Assembly (NCBI GenBank): GCA_945833895.1
Contig: CAMAGQ010000011.1
Coordinates: forward strand, 1 to 22,405
DNA: 22,405 bases
Direction: 5' to 3'
Origin: an uncultured bacterium
GTDB taxonomy: Bacteria; Cyanobacteriota; Vampirovibrionia; Gastranaerophilales; Gastranaerophilaceae
In this document: positions 12,256 to 20,762 of the stretch, piece after piece
Position numbering within the stretch: position 1 is the stretch's first letter
Layout: each line of letters starts with the position of its first letter
Made by a program: the position numbers and the translations under genes
The notes under the pieces: model-generated
The model's database searches: none
Told to the model about the DNA's origin: nothing
What the model saw: the letters and a program-made list of their open reading frames with translations, nothing else

Positions 12256-13995
12256 ATGAGCGAAGTAGTAAACAATATAGAAACAGTAGAGAGTCTGATT
12301 TTCGAGGTGTTCAAAAGTATTGATATAAAGGATTATCAACAGGCACGTCGAAAAGTTGAAGCGGCAAATGTAATTTCCAAGAATATAAGATACATTGAAG
12401 GTTTATCGATATGTCTTAGTTTAATTGCATTTCTTGAATATACCGAGGACAAAAATAATCGATACGAAAACTCTATGCAATTGTTGAAAGATTCAATTTT
12501 TATGGCACAGCGTGTTAATAGTGTTACTGCTTTGCTGGTTTGCGAATTGACTTTGGGAAATATAAATTTCTCAGAGGAGAATCGTGATACTGCGTTAATT
12601 CATTACAACAACGCATTAGCATTGGCTAAAGATGAGGATAAATATTCTCTTGCAGATAATATCAACACAAGAATAAGACAACTGCAAAACAATATGGATT
12701 ATTCGCTTCCGACAAAAAGCGACCCGTTGGTTTCTCTTGTCAAAATCAGCCGTTCAATTACTGCGTTGACTGACATTGACGAGTTGTTGAAGGTTATTGC
12801 CGAAGAAACAAAAAACGCAATGCAGGCAGATCGTTGTACAGTATTTTTATGGGATAAAGATTCTGATGAGTTGTGGTCAAAGGTTGCGTTAGGACTTGAT
12901 GAGAGTAAAGAAATCCGATTTCCTGCAGATAAAGGTTTGGCGGGTTATGTTGTGCAATCAGGGGAAACTTTGAATATTATTGATGCGTACAAGGATTCAA
13001 GATTTAACCCTGAGGTTGATACGAAAACAGGCTACAGAACAAAAACAATTCTATGTATGCCGATTATGAACAACAATAAAGAAATTATCGGTGCAATTCA
13101 GGTTCTGAATAAAATTGGCGGAGTATTTACCGCAAATGACGAAGATTTACTTATTGCGATTGGCGGAAGTGCGAGTATTGCGTTAGAAAATGCACAGTTA
13201 TTTGATAAAATGCTTCAAATGTATCACGAGCAAAAGTTAATGTTTGACAGTTTTATTGATACTTTGGCAATGTCTATTGATGCCCGAGATAAAATAACCG
13301 CAGGTCATTCGGCACGTGTTAGAATGTATGCGGTACTTCTTGCACAAACTATCAGGATGAATGCAAAAGATATCGGACTTCTTGCAAAAGCCGCAACTTT
13401 GCACGATATCGGTAAAATCGGTATTAGGGATTCTGTTTTGCAAAAAGAGGGCAAACTTACGGATGAAGAATACAAACATATTCAAGAGCACGTAAGAATT
13501 ACCCATAACATTTTGAACAGAATTTATATGTCGCAAGACTTTAGAATTATTACCGAAATGGCATGTTCTCACCACGAAAAATGGGACGGTTCGGGATATT
13601 GCAGACATTTGAAGGGTGAAGAAATCACACTTGGCGGAAGAATTTTAGCGGTTGCGGATGTTTTTGATGCGATAACTTCAAAACGTCACTACCGTGATAA
13701 AATGCCGATTGTAAACGTTATTGAAATATTACTAAAGGGTTCAGGTTCACACTTTGAACCACGGTTGGTGGATGAGTTTTTGGCTATACCGGTTAATAAG
13801 ATTGTCGGAGTGTTCCTGTCGGAATCTCATGGTAAAATATCAAGAGAAAATGAATTGAAATTAAGCCGTTACAGTTTGCTTGATATATACAAATTCGGCT
13901 CTGCTGAAAATTCATCACCTGAGGATAAGGAAATCTTTGAGTTGTTTAATTTCTATTATCACGGAAAACCTGTAGAATTAGGAGTTCAGGCATAA
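12256..13995 (+). CDS. GAF-HD-GYP protein, probable cyclic di-GMP phosphodiesterase
   Basis: HD-GYP domains hydrolyse cyclic di-GMP. The 579-aa protein has a helical, TPR-like N terminus (about 1-150), a GAF sensor (about 160-315, ending ASIALENAQL) and an HD-GYP domain (about 330-510). Visible HD-GYP elements are AGHSARV, LHDIGKIGI with H383/D384, EHVRITHNIL, SHHEKWDGSGY, GGRILAVADVFDAITS and GSHFEPRLVDEF. The signature GYP reads GYC at 447-449, and the rest of that loop (LKGEEI) is kept. There is no membrane segment, so it should be cytosolic. It heads an operon: its stop TAA shares a base with the next ATG. No GGDEF cyclase is in the window. Confidence 0.88.
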   Translation: MSEVVNNIETVESLIFEVFKSIDIKDYQQARRKVEAANVISKNIRYIEGLSICLSLIAFLEYTEDKNNRYENSMQLLKDSIFMAQRVNSVTALLVCELTLGNINFSEENRDTALIHYNNALALAKDEDKYSLADNINTRIRQLQNNMDYSLPTKSDPLVSLVKISRSITALTDIDELLKVIAEETKNAMQADRCTVFLWDKDSDELWSKVALGLDESKEIRFPADKGLAGYVVQSGETLNIIDAYKDSRFNPEVDTKTGYRTKTILCMPIMNNNKEIIGAIQVLNKIGGVFTANDEDLLIAIGGSASIALENAQLFDKMLQMYHEQKLMFDSFIDTLAMSIDARDKITAGHSARVRMYAVLLAQTIRMNAKDIGLLAKAATLHDIGKIGIRDSVLQKEGKLTDEEYKHIQEHVRITHNILNRIYMSQDFRIITEMACSHHEKWDGSGYCRHLKGEEITLGGRILAVADVFDAITSKRHYRDKMPIVNVIEILLKGSGSHFEPRLVDEFLAIPVNKIVGVFLSESHGKISRENELKLSRYSLLDIYKFGSAENSSPEDKEIFELFNFYYHGKPVELGVQA

Positions 13996-15542
13996 TGAGA
14001 AGAGAAAAGTTTCTAAGTTTGAGTTTGTTTTCTATATTTTTGGTAAGTCCTGTTTGGGGGTACGATATGAGTGGGATTGCACCGATTAATCCTCTTGAAA
14101 AAAACAGCAGTAAATATCAGGAAAATGTTGTTGTTCCGACTTACAATTTAAAACGCGGAACTCTTACAAAAAATACCATAAAAAACCAGTACACAATTGC
14201 GATGGATAAATTTATGCAGAGTAATGTCAGAGCATCGTATCAGGATTTCAAAATTCTGATTGATAACGTTGTGCCGAACGATTACGTGTATATCCGTCTT
14301 TCTCAGGAAATGGCATCTATCGGATTTTTTACTCTTGCGGAACTGTCAATGTCAAAAATTCAAGACAGTGAAATTTCGACTTTGATTGAAGAGGATGTCA
14401 AAAATTATTATTTCCCGAATTATAATTTGACTTATAAAGACCAGATTTATCTGGCAGAAATTTATTCAAATATAATGTACAACGACCAGAGCAAAGAATG
14501 TACGAATGAGCTTTTAAAACAAACTGGATTACTTGCGGATTCTGATTATGCAAATTACCTTGTCGCAGTCGGCAGTATGAAAAACGGCGATATAAAACAG
14601 GCGGAAGATTCTATTTCAACAGCAATTGATAAAAATCCGACGAATGTAAATTACAAAAGATTGAAGGCTGAAATTTATTCGCAGACAGGTAAACCGCAGG
14701 CGGGAGTTAAGTATTTGAACGACCTTAACTCACAAGAAATCAGCACTGTTATTTTCGATAACGATTTACACGCTTCACAACAGTATATTTTGTATAAAGC
14801 GGCAAAAAATGAATATTGGAAAAAGTATTATCTTGCGTATTATTACTATGATAAAGCTGAATATAACAAGGCTCTACGGGTTTTGCAGGCTTCAATATCA
14901 AGCAAGAAAAACATCAATAAAGAAGTTTTTACTCTCACTGCAAAAGTTTATTATGCCCTGAAAGAGTACGAAAAGGCTCAGGATTACGCATTGAAAGCCT
15001 TAGCGATTGATAATTCCAACCCTGATTCTTTAATTGTTCTTGGTGATATCGCATTAAGAAACAAAGAAATTCAGCAGGCGGAAAGTTATTACAAAAAGGC
15101 TGCGGGTAAGGCTTCTTCACACGATGCGGAGATAAAACTTGCTGAGATTTATCAACTTCAAAATAATGAGAAAAAAGCAAAAGAAATTTATGCAAAAATC
15201 TTGAAAACCAGTTCAAAAGCGTATAGGGCATACTATCACATGGCACTTCTTGACAAGGATAGAGAAGAAACTTACCTGAAAAAATCCGTTGCGATAAATC
15301 CTGAATTTACTGCGGGCTGGGTTGACTTGGCAAGACTTGAAATCGATAGAGATTCTTATGATCAGGCTTTGTATTATCTTGATATCGCAAAATATATTGA
15401 CGAAAACGACTACAGATATTATTATTACAGAGGATTGGTTATGAAGAATAAAGGGTTGCTTACGGAGGCATCAAAAAACTTTGAGAAAAGTTATGATTTG
15501 AATTCGGAGTTTGATTTAGTGAAAAAGGAATTGCAGATATGA
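13995..15542 (+). CDS. Exported TPR-repeat protein
   Basis: The 515-aa protein starts with a Sec signal peptide (MRREKF, hydrophobic LSLSLFSIFLVSPVWG, likely cut near residue 22). The rest is made of tetratricopeptide repeats; the best are YEKAQDYALKALAIDNSNP, LGDIALRNKEIQQAESYYKKA and YDQALYYLDIAKYIDEND. TPRs form a protein-binding solenoid, so it is probably a periplasmic or cell-surface scaffold. It is translated with its neighbours: TAATG overlap with the HD-GYP gene, ATGA overlap with the response regulator. That suggests an output or assembly factor tied to the signalling proteins, but its partner is not shown. Confidence 0.82.
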   Translation: MRREKFLSLSLFSIFLVSPVWGYDMSGIAPINPLEKNSSKYQENVVVPTYNLKRGTLTKNTIKNQYTIAMDKFMQSNVRASYQDFKILIDNVVPNDYVYIRLSQEMASIGFFTLAELSMSKIQDSEISTLIEEDVKNYYFPNYNLTYKDQIYLAEIYSNIMYNDQSKECTNELLKQTGLLADSDYANYLVAVGSMKNGDIKQAEDSISTAIDKNPTNVNYKRLKAEIYSQTGKPQAGVKYLNDLNSQEISTVIFDNDLHASQQYILYKAAKNEYWKKYYLAYYYYDKAEYNKALRVLQASISSKKNINKEVFTLTAKVYYALKEYEKAQDYALKALAIDNSNPDSLIVLGDIALRNKEIQQAESYYKKAAGKASSHDAEIKLAEIYQLQNNEKKAKEIYAKILKTSSKAYRAYYHMALLDKDREETYLKKSVAINPEFTAGWVDLARLEIDRDSYDQALYYLDIAKYIDENDYRYYYYRGLVMKNKGLLTEASKNFEKSYDLNSEFDLVKKELQI

Positions 15543-16186
15543 AGATAAATATATTAATTGTGGAAGACCACGAGTTAACAAGATTTGGATTGAAAACAAC
15601 ATTTGAAGATGTTGATTTTATTGATGTAATATATGAGGCTTCGTCTGCCGAGGATGCTATTGAAATATTCAAAAATAACCGAATTGATGTTGTAATTATG
15701 GATTTGGGATTGCCGAATATGAACGGTATTGAAGCAACTCAGGTTATCCATAAAATGAATAAAGATGCAAAAATTATCATATTAACTTCGCACAATGATG
15801 AAAAAGAAGTTCTTGATAGTCTGAAAGCCGGTGCAAATGCTTATTGCTCAAAGGAAATCAATTTAGAACGCCTTGTTCACGTTGTTCAATCGGTTGCTGA
15901 CGGTGCTGCGTGGTTTGACCCGAGTATTGCTCATATAGTTTTGCAAGCCGGTGCAAATTCTAAAACCTCAGAACCTGAAATGAAGTACAAAGATTACGAT
16001 TTAACAGCAAGAGAGGCACAGATTTTAAAACTAATGACCGAAGGTCACAGTAATATGGAAATTGCACAAAAACTTGTTATCAGTGTAAATACGACAAAAG
16101 CACACGTGGCAAGTATCTTGCAAAAACTTGAGGTTGATGACAGACTTCAAGCAGCATTGAAGGCTTTAAAATATAAAATTGTATAA
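15539..16186 (+). CDS. NarL/FixJ-type response regulator
   Basis: The 215-aa protein has a receiver domain (1-~120) with acidic pocket E9/D10, phospho-acceptor D55 (VVIMDLGLPNMNG) and the conserved Thr in LTSHND. A LuxR-type helix-turn-helix follows (about 150-215: LTAREAQILKLMTEGHSNMEIAQKL). It should bind DNA when phosphorylated. It starts inside the stop of the TPR gene (ATGA). No histidine kinase lies nearby, so the phosphate source is unknown. A second regulator with the same output type follows 19 bp later. Confidence 0.88.
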   Translation: MKINILIVEDHELTRFGLKTTFEDVDFIDVIYEASSAEDAIEIFKNNRIDVVIMDLGLPNMNGIEATQVIHKMNKDAKIIILTSHNDEKEVLDSLKAGANAYCSKEINLERLVHVVQSVADGAAWFDPSIAHIVLQAGANSKTSEPEMKYKDYDLTAREAQILKLMTEGHSNMEIAQKLVISVNTTKAHVASILQKLEVDDRLQAALKALKYKIV

Positions 16187-16205
16187 ACATTGGGTTTAGT
16201 AACAG

Positions 16206-16844
16206 ATGGCTGAATTATGTAAAATACTTTTAGCGGATGATAATCCGAAATATATGGAAGAAATTCTTCCATATTACGGTTATGAGGTTACGAGTGCTTT
16301 GAACGGTAAGTCTGCATTGGAAATTTTACATAATGATAAATCAATTGATATTGTTTTGCTGGATGTCATGATGCCTGAAATGAACGGCTGGGAAACTTTA
16401 AAAAACATCAGAAGCAATCCTGAAACCGCTGAAATTCCTGTAATAATGGTGACTGCGGTGAGTGAAGACCAAAAAATGATTTCGGGACTGAAAATCGGTG
16501 CGGATGATTATATTGTAAAACCTTTTGTCCTGCCAAATCTTTTAGCCAGAATTGAAGCGGTTTTAAGACGTTCTCGCAGGGGAAGCGATAAAACATCTCT
16601 ACACAATGTTACAATAAGTGAAAATAATCAATTTAACTCCTTGACTAGAAGAGAAAAAGATGTTTTATTATTAGTTGCAAAGGGAGAAAATAATAAATCC
16701 ATTGCGGACAAACTTGTCCTTAGTGAGGTTACTGTGAAAAGTCATTTGAGCAGTATTTTTAAAAAATTGAACGTAACTAATCGTACCCAGTTAGTGCTGT
16801 TGGCAATGCAGGCAAATTTATTGGAAGAAAAATTAAAAAATTAA
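16206..16844 (+). CDS. Response regulator with OmpR-like receiver and LuxR-type output
   Basis: The 212-aa protein pairs a receiver (DD at 11-12, D53 in VLLDVMMPEMNGWE, VTA, K in YIVKPF) with a LuxR helix-turn-helix (LTRREKDVLLLVAKGENNKSIADKL). The receiver reads like those of OmpR/PatA-type proteins, differing from the NarL-type receiver just upstream. The two regulators therefore are not a simple recent duplication. No Shine-Dalgarno of note precedes its ATG. It lies in the same operon, followed ten bases later by the pentapeptide-repeat gene. Confidence 0.87.
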   Translation: MAELCKILLADDNPKYMEEILPYYGYEVTSALNGKSALEILHNDKSIDIVLLDVMMPEMNGWETLKNIRSNPETAEIPVIMVTAVSEDQKMISGLKIGADDYIVKPFVLPNLLARIEAVLRRSRRGSDKTSLHNVTISENNQFNSLTRREKDVLLLVAKGENNKSIADKLVLSEVTVKSHLSSIFKKLNVTNRTQLVLLAMQANLLEEKLKN

Positions 16845-16854
16845 GGAGATAAGA

Positions 16855-17385
16855 ATGTTAGATTATACAAAAGATGAGTTGTTATCAATGATTCAAAGTA
16901 CCCCGGAAAAATTTAATGAATGGAAAAAGCAAGCGGAAGAGGTAGATTTGAGCGAAGTCGATTTTTCCAATATGACTCTTAATGAAGTTGATTTTTCGGA
17001 TGTTGATTTGAACTCAAGTTCTTTTGCCGATACTGTTTTATCATCCGTAAGTTTTTACGGGGCAGACTTAACCGCTGTCGATATGACAAGAGCGGTTGTA
17101 ACCCAGTGTGATTTCACAGAAAGCATGTTAATCGGGGCTGATTGCAGTTATGCTGAAATGACATATTGTAACTTTACTGATTGCGATATGGCAGGAACTA
17201 TTCTTTCAGAAACAGATTTGTCAAATTCCGAGTTGTCGGCATCGGTTAACTTACATTCCGCAAGATATGATAATGACACGACTTGGCCTGATGATGATAT
17301 GCTTCCTGACGGCTTTGACATGGCTTGTAAAGACGATTTATCTTCATTAAAAGATGATGAAGAGTCGACGGTTGAAGATTACTAA
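16855..17385 (+). CDS. Pentapeptide-repeat protein
   Basis: The 176-aa protein has a stretch (about 29-125) of A/S-(D/N)-(L/F)-x-x units: VDLSEVDFSNMTLNEVDFSD, then ADLTAVDMTRAVVTQCDFTE. These fold as a square beta-helix. A short helical N terminus (LDYTKDELLSMIQ) precedes it. The very acidic C terminus includes the TTWPDDDMLPDGFD motif found at the end of other pentapeptide proteins. AAGGAG lies before the ATG. There is no signal peptide. Function is unknown; DNA-gyrase mimicry is known for some family members but is not shown here. Confidence 0.85.
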   Translation: MLDYTKDELLSMIQSTPEKFNEWKKQAEEVDLSEVDFSNMTLNEVDFSDVDLNSSSFADTVLSSVSFYGADLTAVDMTRAVVTQCDFTESMLIGADCSYAEMTYCNFTDCDMAGTILSETDLSNSELSASVNLHSARYDNDTTWPDDDMLPDGFDMACKDDLSSLKDDEESTVEDY

Positions 17386-17409
17386 AGGTTTTGAGTAAAG
17401 GAGTATATT

Positions 17410-18156
17410 ATGATAAAAGTTGCAGTTTGCGGTGCTTTCGGGAAAATGGGAAAAGAAGTTTGCCGTGCGGTTGAAGAAAGTTTGGATATGGAATTGGCTG
17501 CCAAAATTGATATTGCGGGTGATGCATATAAAACAATTGCACAGGCTTATGATTCTGTAAAGTTTGACATTGTTATTGATTTTACTCAGCCAAAATCAAT
17601 ATTTGAAAATGCTAAATATTGTTTGAATAACGGAATTAAAATCGTAATCGGTACAACAGGCTTGAAAGATGATGAAATTGCAACTTTGAAGGCTTTGTCA
17701 GAGAAAAATAAAACAGGTTGTTTAATTGCCCCTAACTTTTCAACGGGTGCTGTTTTAATGATGATGTTTTCACAAATGGCAGCAAAGTATTTTGATAATG
17801 CTGAAATTATTGAACTTCACCACAACCAAAAGAAAGATGCACCTTCAGGAACAGCGATAAAGACAGCGTTGATGATGTCTGAGGCAAAAGAAACCTTCAA
17901 AAAAGGTAACTGCCCTGAAACAGAAACCATAGAAGGTTCTCGCGGCGGAACATCTTACGGCGATATTCAGATTCATTCTGTCAGAATGCCGGGGTATATT
18001 GCATCACAAGAGGTAATTTTCGGCTCATCAGGTCAGATTTTCAAAATCAGACACGACTCAATGGACAGACAATGCTATATGGGCGGTGTTTTGCTTGCAG
18101 TAAGACACGTTGTCGATAAAAACGATTTCGTTTACGGACTTGAAAAAATTATGTAA
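17410..18156 (+). CDS. dapB: 4-hydroxy-tetrahydrodipicolinate reductase
   Basis: DapB makes tetrahydrodipicolinate with NAD(P)H in the diaminopimelate/lysine pathway, supplying peptidoglycan. The 248 aa have the usual length: GAFGKMG nucleotide-binding loop at 8-14, IGTTGL at 80-85, PNFSTGAVLM, and the catalytic segment ELHHNQKKDAPSGTA (H137/H138, lysine region 141-142, SGT at 147-149). An AAAGGAG precedes the ATG. It lies 24 bp after the pentapeptide gene and looks like the last gene of the operon, before a strong hairpin. No other lysine gene is in the window. Confidence 0.93.
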   Translation: MIKVAVCGAFGKMGKEVCRAVEESLDMELAAKIDIAGDAYKTIAQAYDSVKFDIVIDFTQPKSIFENAKYCLNNGIKIVIGTTGLKDDEIATLKALSEKNKTGCLIAPNFSTGAVLMMMFSQMAAKYFDNAEIIELHHNQKKDAPSGTAIKTALMMSEAKETFKKGNCPETETIEGSRGGTSYGDIQIHSVRMPGYIASQEVIFGSSGQIFKIRHDSMDRQCYMGGVLLAVRHVVDKNDFVYGLEKIM

Positions 18157-18178
18157 GGGAAAATATTTTAATAAAGCA

Positions 18179-18210
18179 GCGGGCGGACAAATTTTAATTT
18201 GTCCGCCCGC
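18179..18210 (+). terminator. Strong hairpin after dapB
   Basis: A perfect 15-bp GC-rich stem (18179-18193 with 18196-18210). The following T-run is poor, so it may act as a 3' stabiliser as well as a terminator. Confidence 0.6.
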
Positions 18211-18242
18211 GTTATGTTTATCCGTAAAAAGGTTTTTTGTTC

Positions 18243-18268
18243 AAAAAAAAAGCCCCGCGGTGCGGGGC
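18243..18268 (-). terminator. Terminator facing leftward transcription
   Basis: GCCCCGC and GCGGGGC form a 7-bp stem with a 3-nt loop. The A-run at 18243-18251 becomes a T-run only on the minus strand. No leftward gene lies on the right, so it may end an unseen small RNA. Confidence 0.65.
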
Positions 18269-18418
18269 AAAATTCATTTAGGAATTAGGATTAGGAAATT
18301 TTCTCTCTTTACATTATTTAAACGGTTAAAATGTTCTCTCTTAATATCTCTCGTGTTTATTTAATACTTACATATATATAAAGTATATACTAAAGTATCT
18401 ATTTCAATATCTGATATT

Positions 18419-18464
18419 ATTGTTACATTACTTAATATTTTGTTGGTTGTATTTTTGTAACAAT
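18419..18464. promoter_or_regulatory. Inverted ATTGTTAC / GTAACAAT pair upstream of pflB
   Basis: ATTGTTAC (18419-18426) and GTAACAAT (18457-18464) are exact inverted copies 30 nt apart, about 50 bases before the pflB -10. They may be regulator half-sites. The rest of 18270-18511 is AT-rich with no gene. Confidence 0.4.
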
Positions 18465-18511
18465 TTCCTTAAAACATCCTGAAAACTTGTGCATTTTTGA
18501 AAGTTTTTAAA

Positions 18512-18517
18512 TATAAT
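18512..18517 (+). promoter_or_regulatory. -10 box of pflB
   Basis: A perfect TATAAT, giving a leader of about 59 nt to the ATG at 18583. A possible -35 (TTGTGC, 18487-18492) has a 19-nt spacer. Confidence 0.55.
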
Positions 18518-18582
18518 GTAGCATGGTATTAGACAATAAACGTATAAACTACAATTATTATTTTTATAAAGGAGAAGGTATT

Positions 18583-20664
18583 ATGCAAACATTAGAAAAA
18601 CCCCAATACTCAACAACTGAGTTTGTGTCAGGAAAATGGCAGCAAGAAATTAACGTAAGAGATTTTATCCAGAGAAACTATACATTGTACGAAGGAGATT
18701 CAAGTTTCTTGGAAGGTCCTACTGCAGCAACTACAAAATTATGGGATGAATGCTGCGAATTATTCAAAAAAGAACGTGAAAACGGCGGTGTTCTTGATAT
18801 GGATACAAAAGTTGTTTCAACAATAACATCTCACGGTGCAGGTTATATTGATAAAGAATTAGAAACTATTGTCGGCTTGCAAACAGATGCTCCGTTGAAA
18901 AGATCAATGCAGCCGTTTGGCGGTATCAGAATGGCTGAAACTTCTTGCAAATCTTATGGTTATGAAGTTGATCCGGAAGTTTCCGAAATCTTCACAAAAT
19001 ATAGAAAAACACACAATCAGGGCGTATTTGATGTTTATACTCCTGAAATGAGAAAAGCACGTCACGCAGCAATTTTGACAGGACTTCCTGATGCTTACGG
19101 TCGTGGTCGTATCATTGGTGACTACAGAAGAATTGCTCTTTATGGTATCGACAGATTGATTGAAGATAAAAAGGCTCAACACGCTTCTATTGATGGCGAA
19201 ATGAATGCTGAAAAAATTCAATTGAAAGAAGAAATTTCAGAACAAATCAGAGCTCTTAACGAAATGGCTGAATTAGGTGCAATTTACGGTTTTGATATCA
19301 GAAAACCTGCAAGAAATGCTAAAGAAGCTATTCAATGGTTATATTTCGGTTACTTGTCAGCCGTAAAAGAACAAAACGGTGCTGCAATGTCAATCGGTAG
19401 AACTTCTACCTTCTTAGATATCTTCATTGAAAGAGATTTGAGAGATGGAATTATTACAGAATCTGAAGCTCAAGAAATGGTTGACCACTTCATCATGAAG
19501 TTAAGATTGGTTAAATTCGCAAGAACACCTGAATACAATTCATTGTTCTCAGGCGACCCTACTTGGGTAACAGAATCAATCGGCGGTGTTGGTATTGACG
19601 GTCGTCCGCTGGTTACCAAAAACTCATTCAGATATCTTCATACGCTTGAAAACCTGGGTACAGCACCTGAACCTAACATGACAGTGTTATGGTCAACAAG
19701 ATTACCGCACGGATTTAAAGAATATGCTGCACACATTTCTATTACAACTTCATCAATTCAATATGAAAACGACGATATGATGAGAGTTACACACGGTGAT
19801 GATTATGCAATCGCTTGCTGTGTATCCTCAATGGTAGTCGGTAAAGAAATGCAGTTCTTCGGTGCTCGTGCAAACCTTGCAAAATGTTTGTTGTACGCAA
19901 TCAACGGTGGTGTTGACGAAAGATTAAAAGAACAAGTCGGACCAAAATACAGACCAATCACTTCTGAATATCTTGACTTTGATGAAGTTATGGAAAGATA
20001 CGAAGATATGATGGAATGGCTTGCAGGCTTGTATGTTAATACATTGAATTGTATTCACTATATGCACGATAAATATTGCTACGAAAGATCTCAAATGGCA
20101 TTGCACGATAGAGATGTAAAAAGATACTTCGCTACAGGTATTGCAGGTCTTTCAGTTGTTGCGGATTCACTTTCTGCAATCAAATACGCAAAAGTTAAAA
20201 CAATTCGTGACGAAAACGGTATTGTCGTTGATTACGAAGTTGAAGGCGATTATCCGAAATACGGTAACAACGATGATAGAGTCGACCAATTTGCAGTAGA
20301 TTTGGTTAAGAAATTCATGAATATGATTAGAAAACATCATACTTATAGAAATTCTATTCCGACAATGTCAATTTTGACAATCACTTCAAACGTTGTTTAC
20401 GGTAAGAAAACAGGAAATACTCCTGACGGAAGAAAAGCCGGAGTTCCTCTGGCACCGGGAGCAAACCCTATGCACGGACGTGACAGCAACGGTGCAGTTG
20501 CTTCACTTGCTTCAGTTGCAAAACTTCCGTTCAATGACGCTCAAGACGGCATTTCAAATACATTCTCAATCATTCCTAACGCGTTAGGAAAAGATGAAAT
20601 CTTTATGGGTGACTTGGCAATCAACCTTGATTGCGGATGTTGCGAAGGCACTTGTGAAGGTTAA
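18583..20664 (+). CDS. pflB: Pyruvate formate-lyase, large part lacking the glycyl-radical domain
   Basis: PFL converts pyruvate and CoA to acetyl-CoA and formate in anaerobic fermentation. The 693-aa protein matches PFL throughout: RSMQPFGGIRM, GLPDAYGRGRIIGDYRRIALYG, the active-site pair C412-C413 (IACCVSSM), GNTPDGRKAG.PLAPGANPMHGRD, and DGISNTFSIIPNALGKD at 655-671. In a normal PFL about 80-90 more residues follow, ending with the RVSGYAV glycine loop. Here they are absent: the chain ends after DLAINLD with a Cys-rich tail (CGCCEGTCEG). The missing part is the next gene. The ATG at 18583 follows a good RBS (AAAGGAG); an upstream in-frame ATG at 18523 adds nothing family-like and is rejected. 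No PFL-activating enzyme is in the window. Confidence 0.93.
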   Translation: MQTLEKPQYSTTEFVSGKWQQEINVRDFIQRNYTLYEGDSSFLEGPTAATTKLWDECCELFKKERENGGVLDMDTKVVSTITSHGAGYIDKELETIVGLQTDAPLKRSMQPFGGIRMAETSCKSYGYEVDPEVSEIFTKYRKTHNQGVFDVYTPEMRKARHAAILTGLPDAYGRGRIIGDYRRIALYGIDRLIEDKKAQHASIDGEMNAEKIQLKEEISEQIRALNEMAELGAIYGFDIRKPARNAKEAIQWLYFGYLSAVKEQNGAAMSIGRTSTFLDIFIERDLRDGIITESEAQEMVDHFIMKLRLVKFARTPEYNSLFSGDPTWVTESIGGVGIDGRPLVTKNSFRYLHTLENLGTAPEPNMTVLWSTRLPHGFKEYAAHISITTSSIQYENDDMMRVTHGDDYAIACCVSSMVVGKEMQFFGARANLAKCLLYAINGGVDERLKEQVGPKYRPITSEYLDFDEVMERYEDMMEWLAGLYVNTLNCIHYMHDKYCYERSQMALHDRDVKRYFATGIAGLSVVADSLSAIKYAKVKTIRDENGIVVDYEVEGDYPKYGNNDDRVDQFAVDLVKKFMNMIRKHHTYRNSIPTMSILTITSNVVYGKKTGNTPDGRKAGVPLAPGANPMHGRDSNGAVASLASVAKLPFNDAQDGISNTFSIIPNALGKDEIFMGDLAINLDCGCCEGTCEG

Positions 20665-20670
20665 TAGGAA

Positions 20671-20708
20671 AAGGGCTTTTCGCCCTTGCCTTCCTGATGA
20701 AAATCAGG
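20671..20708 (+). other. Hairpins between the two pfl parts
   Basis: AAGGGC/GCCCTT (20671-20676, 20682-20687) and CCTGAT-GAAA-ATCAGG (20693-20708), the second with a GNRA-type loop. No T-run follows, so mRNA processing or partial termination is as likely as full termination. Confidence 0.5.
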
Positions 20709-20714
20709 TATAAT
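20686..20714 (+). promoter_or_regulatory. Internal promoter for the glycyl-radical protein
   Basis: TTGCCT (20686-20691), an ideal 17-nt spacer and a perfect TATAAT (20709-20714). The predicted transcript would begin at or next to the small hairpin GGGTAAAATTACCC (20722-20735), which may protect its 5' end. Confidence 0.6.
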
Positions 20715-20762
20715 ACCAAAAGGGTAAAATTACCCGACAACCAATGAAAGGAGAATAAAATA

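Noticed and set aside
18523..18582. A longer pflB start at the ATG of 18523
   Set aside because: The added 20 residues (MVLDNKRINYNYYFY...) are not PFL-like. The ATG at 18583 has a strong RBS, and the -10 at 18512-18517 would place the transcript start on the upstream ATG.
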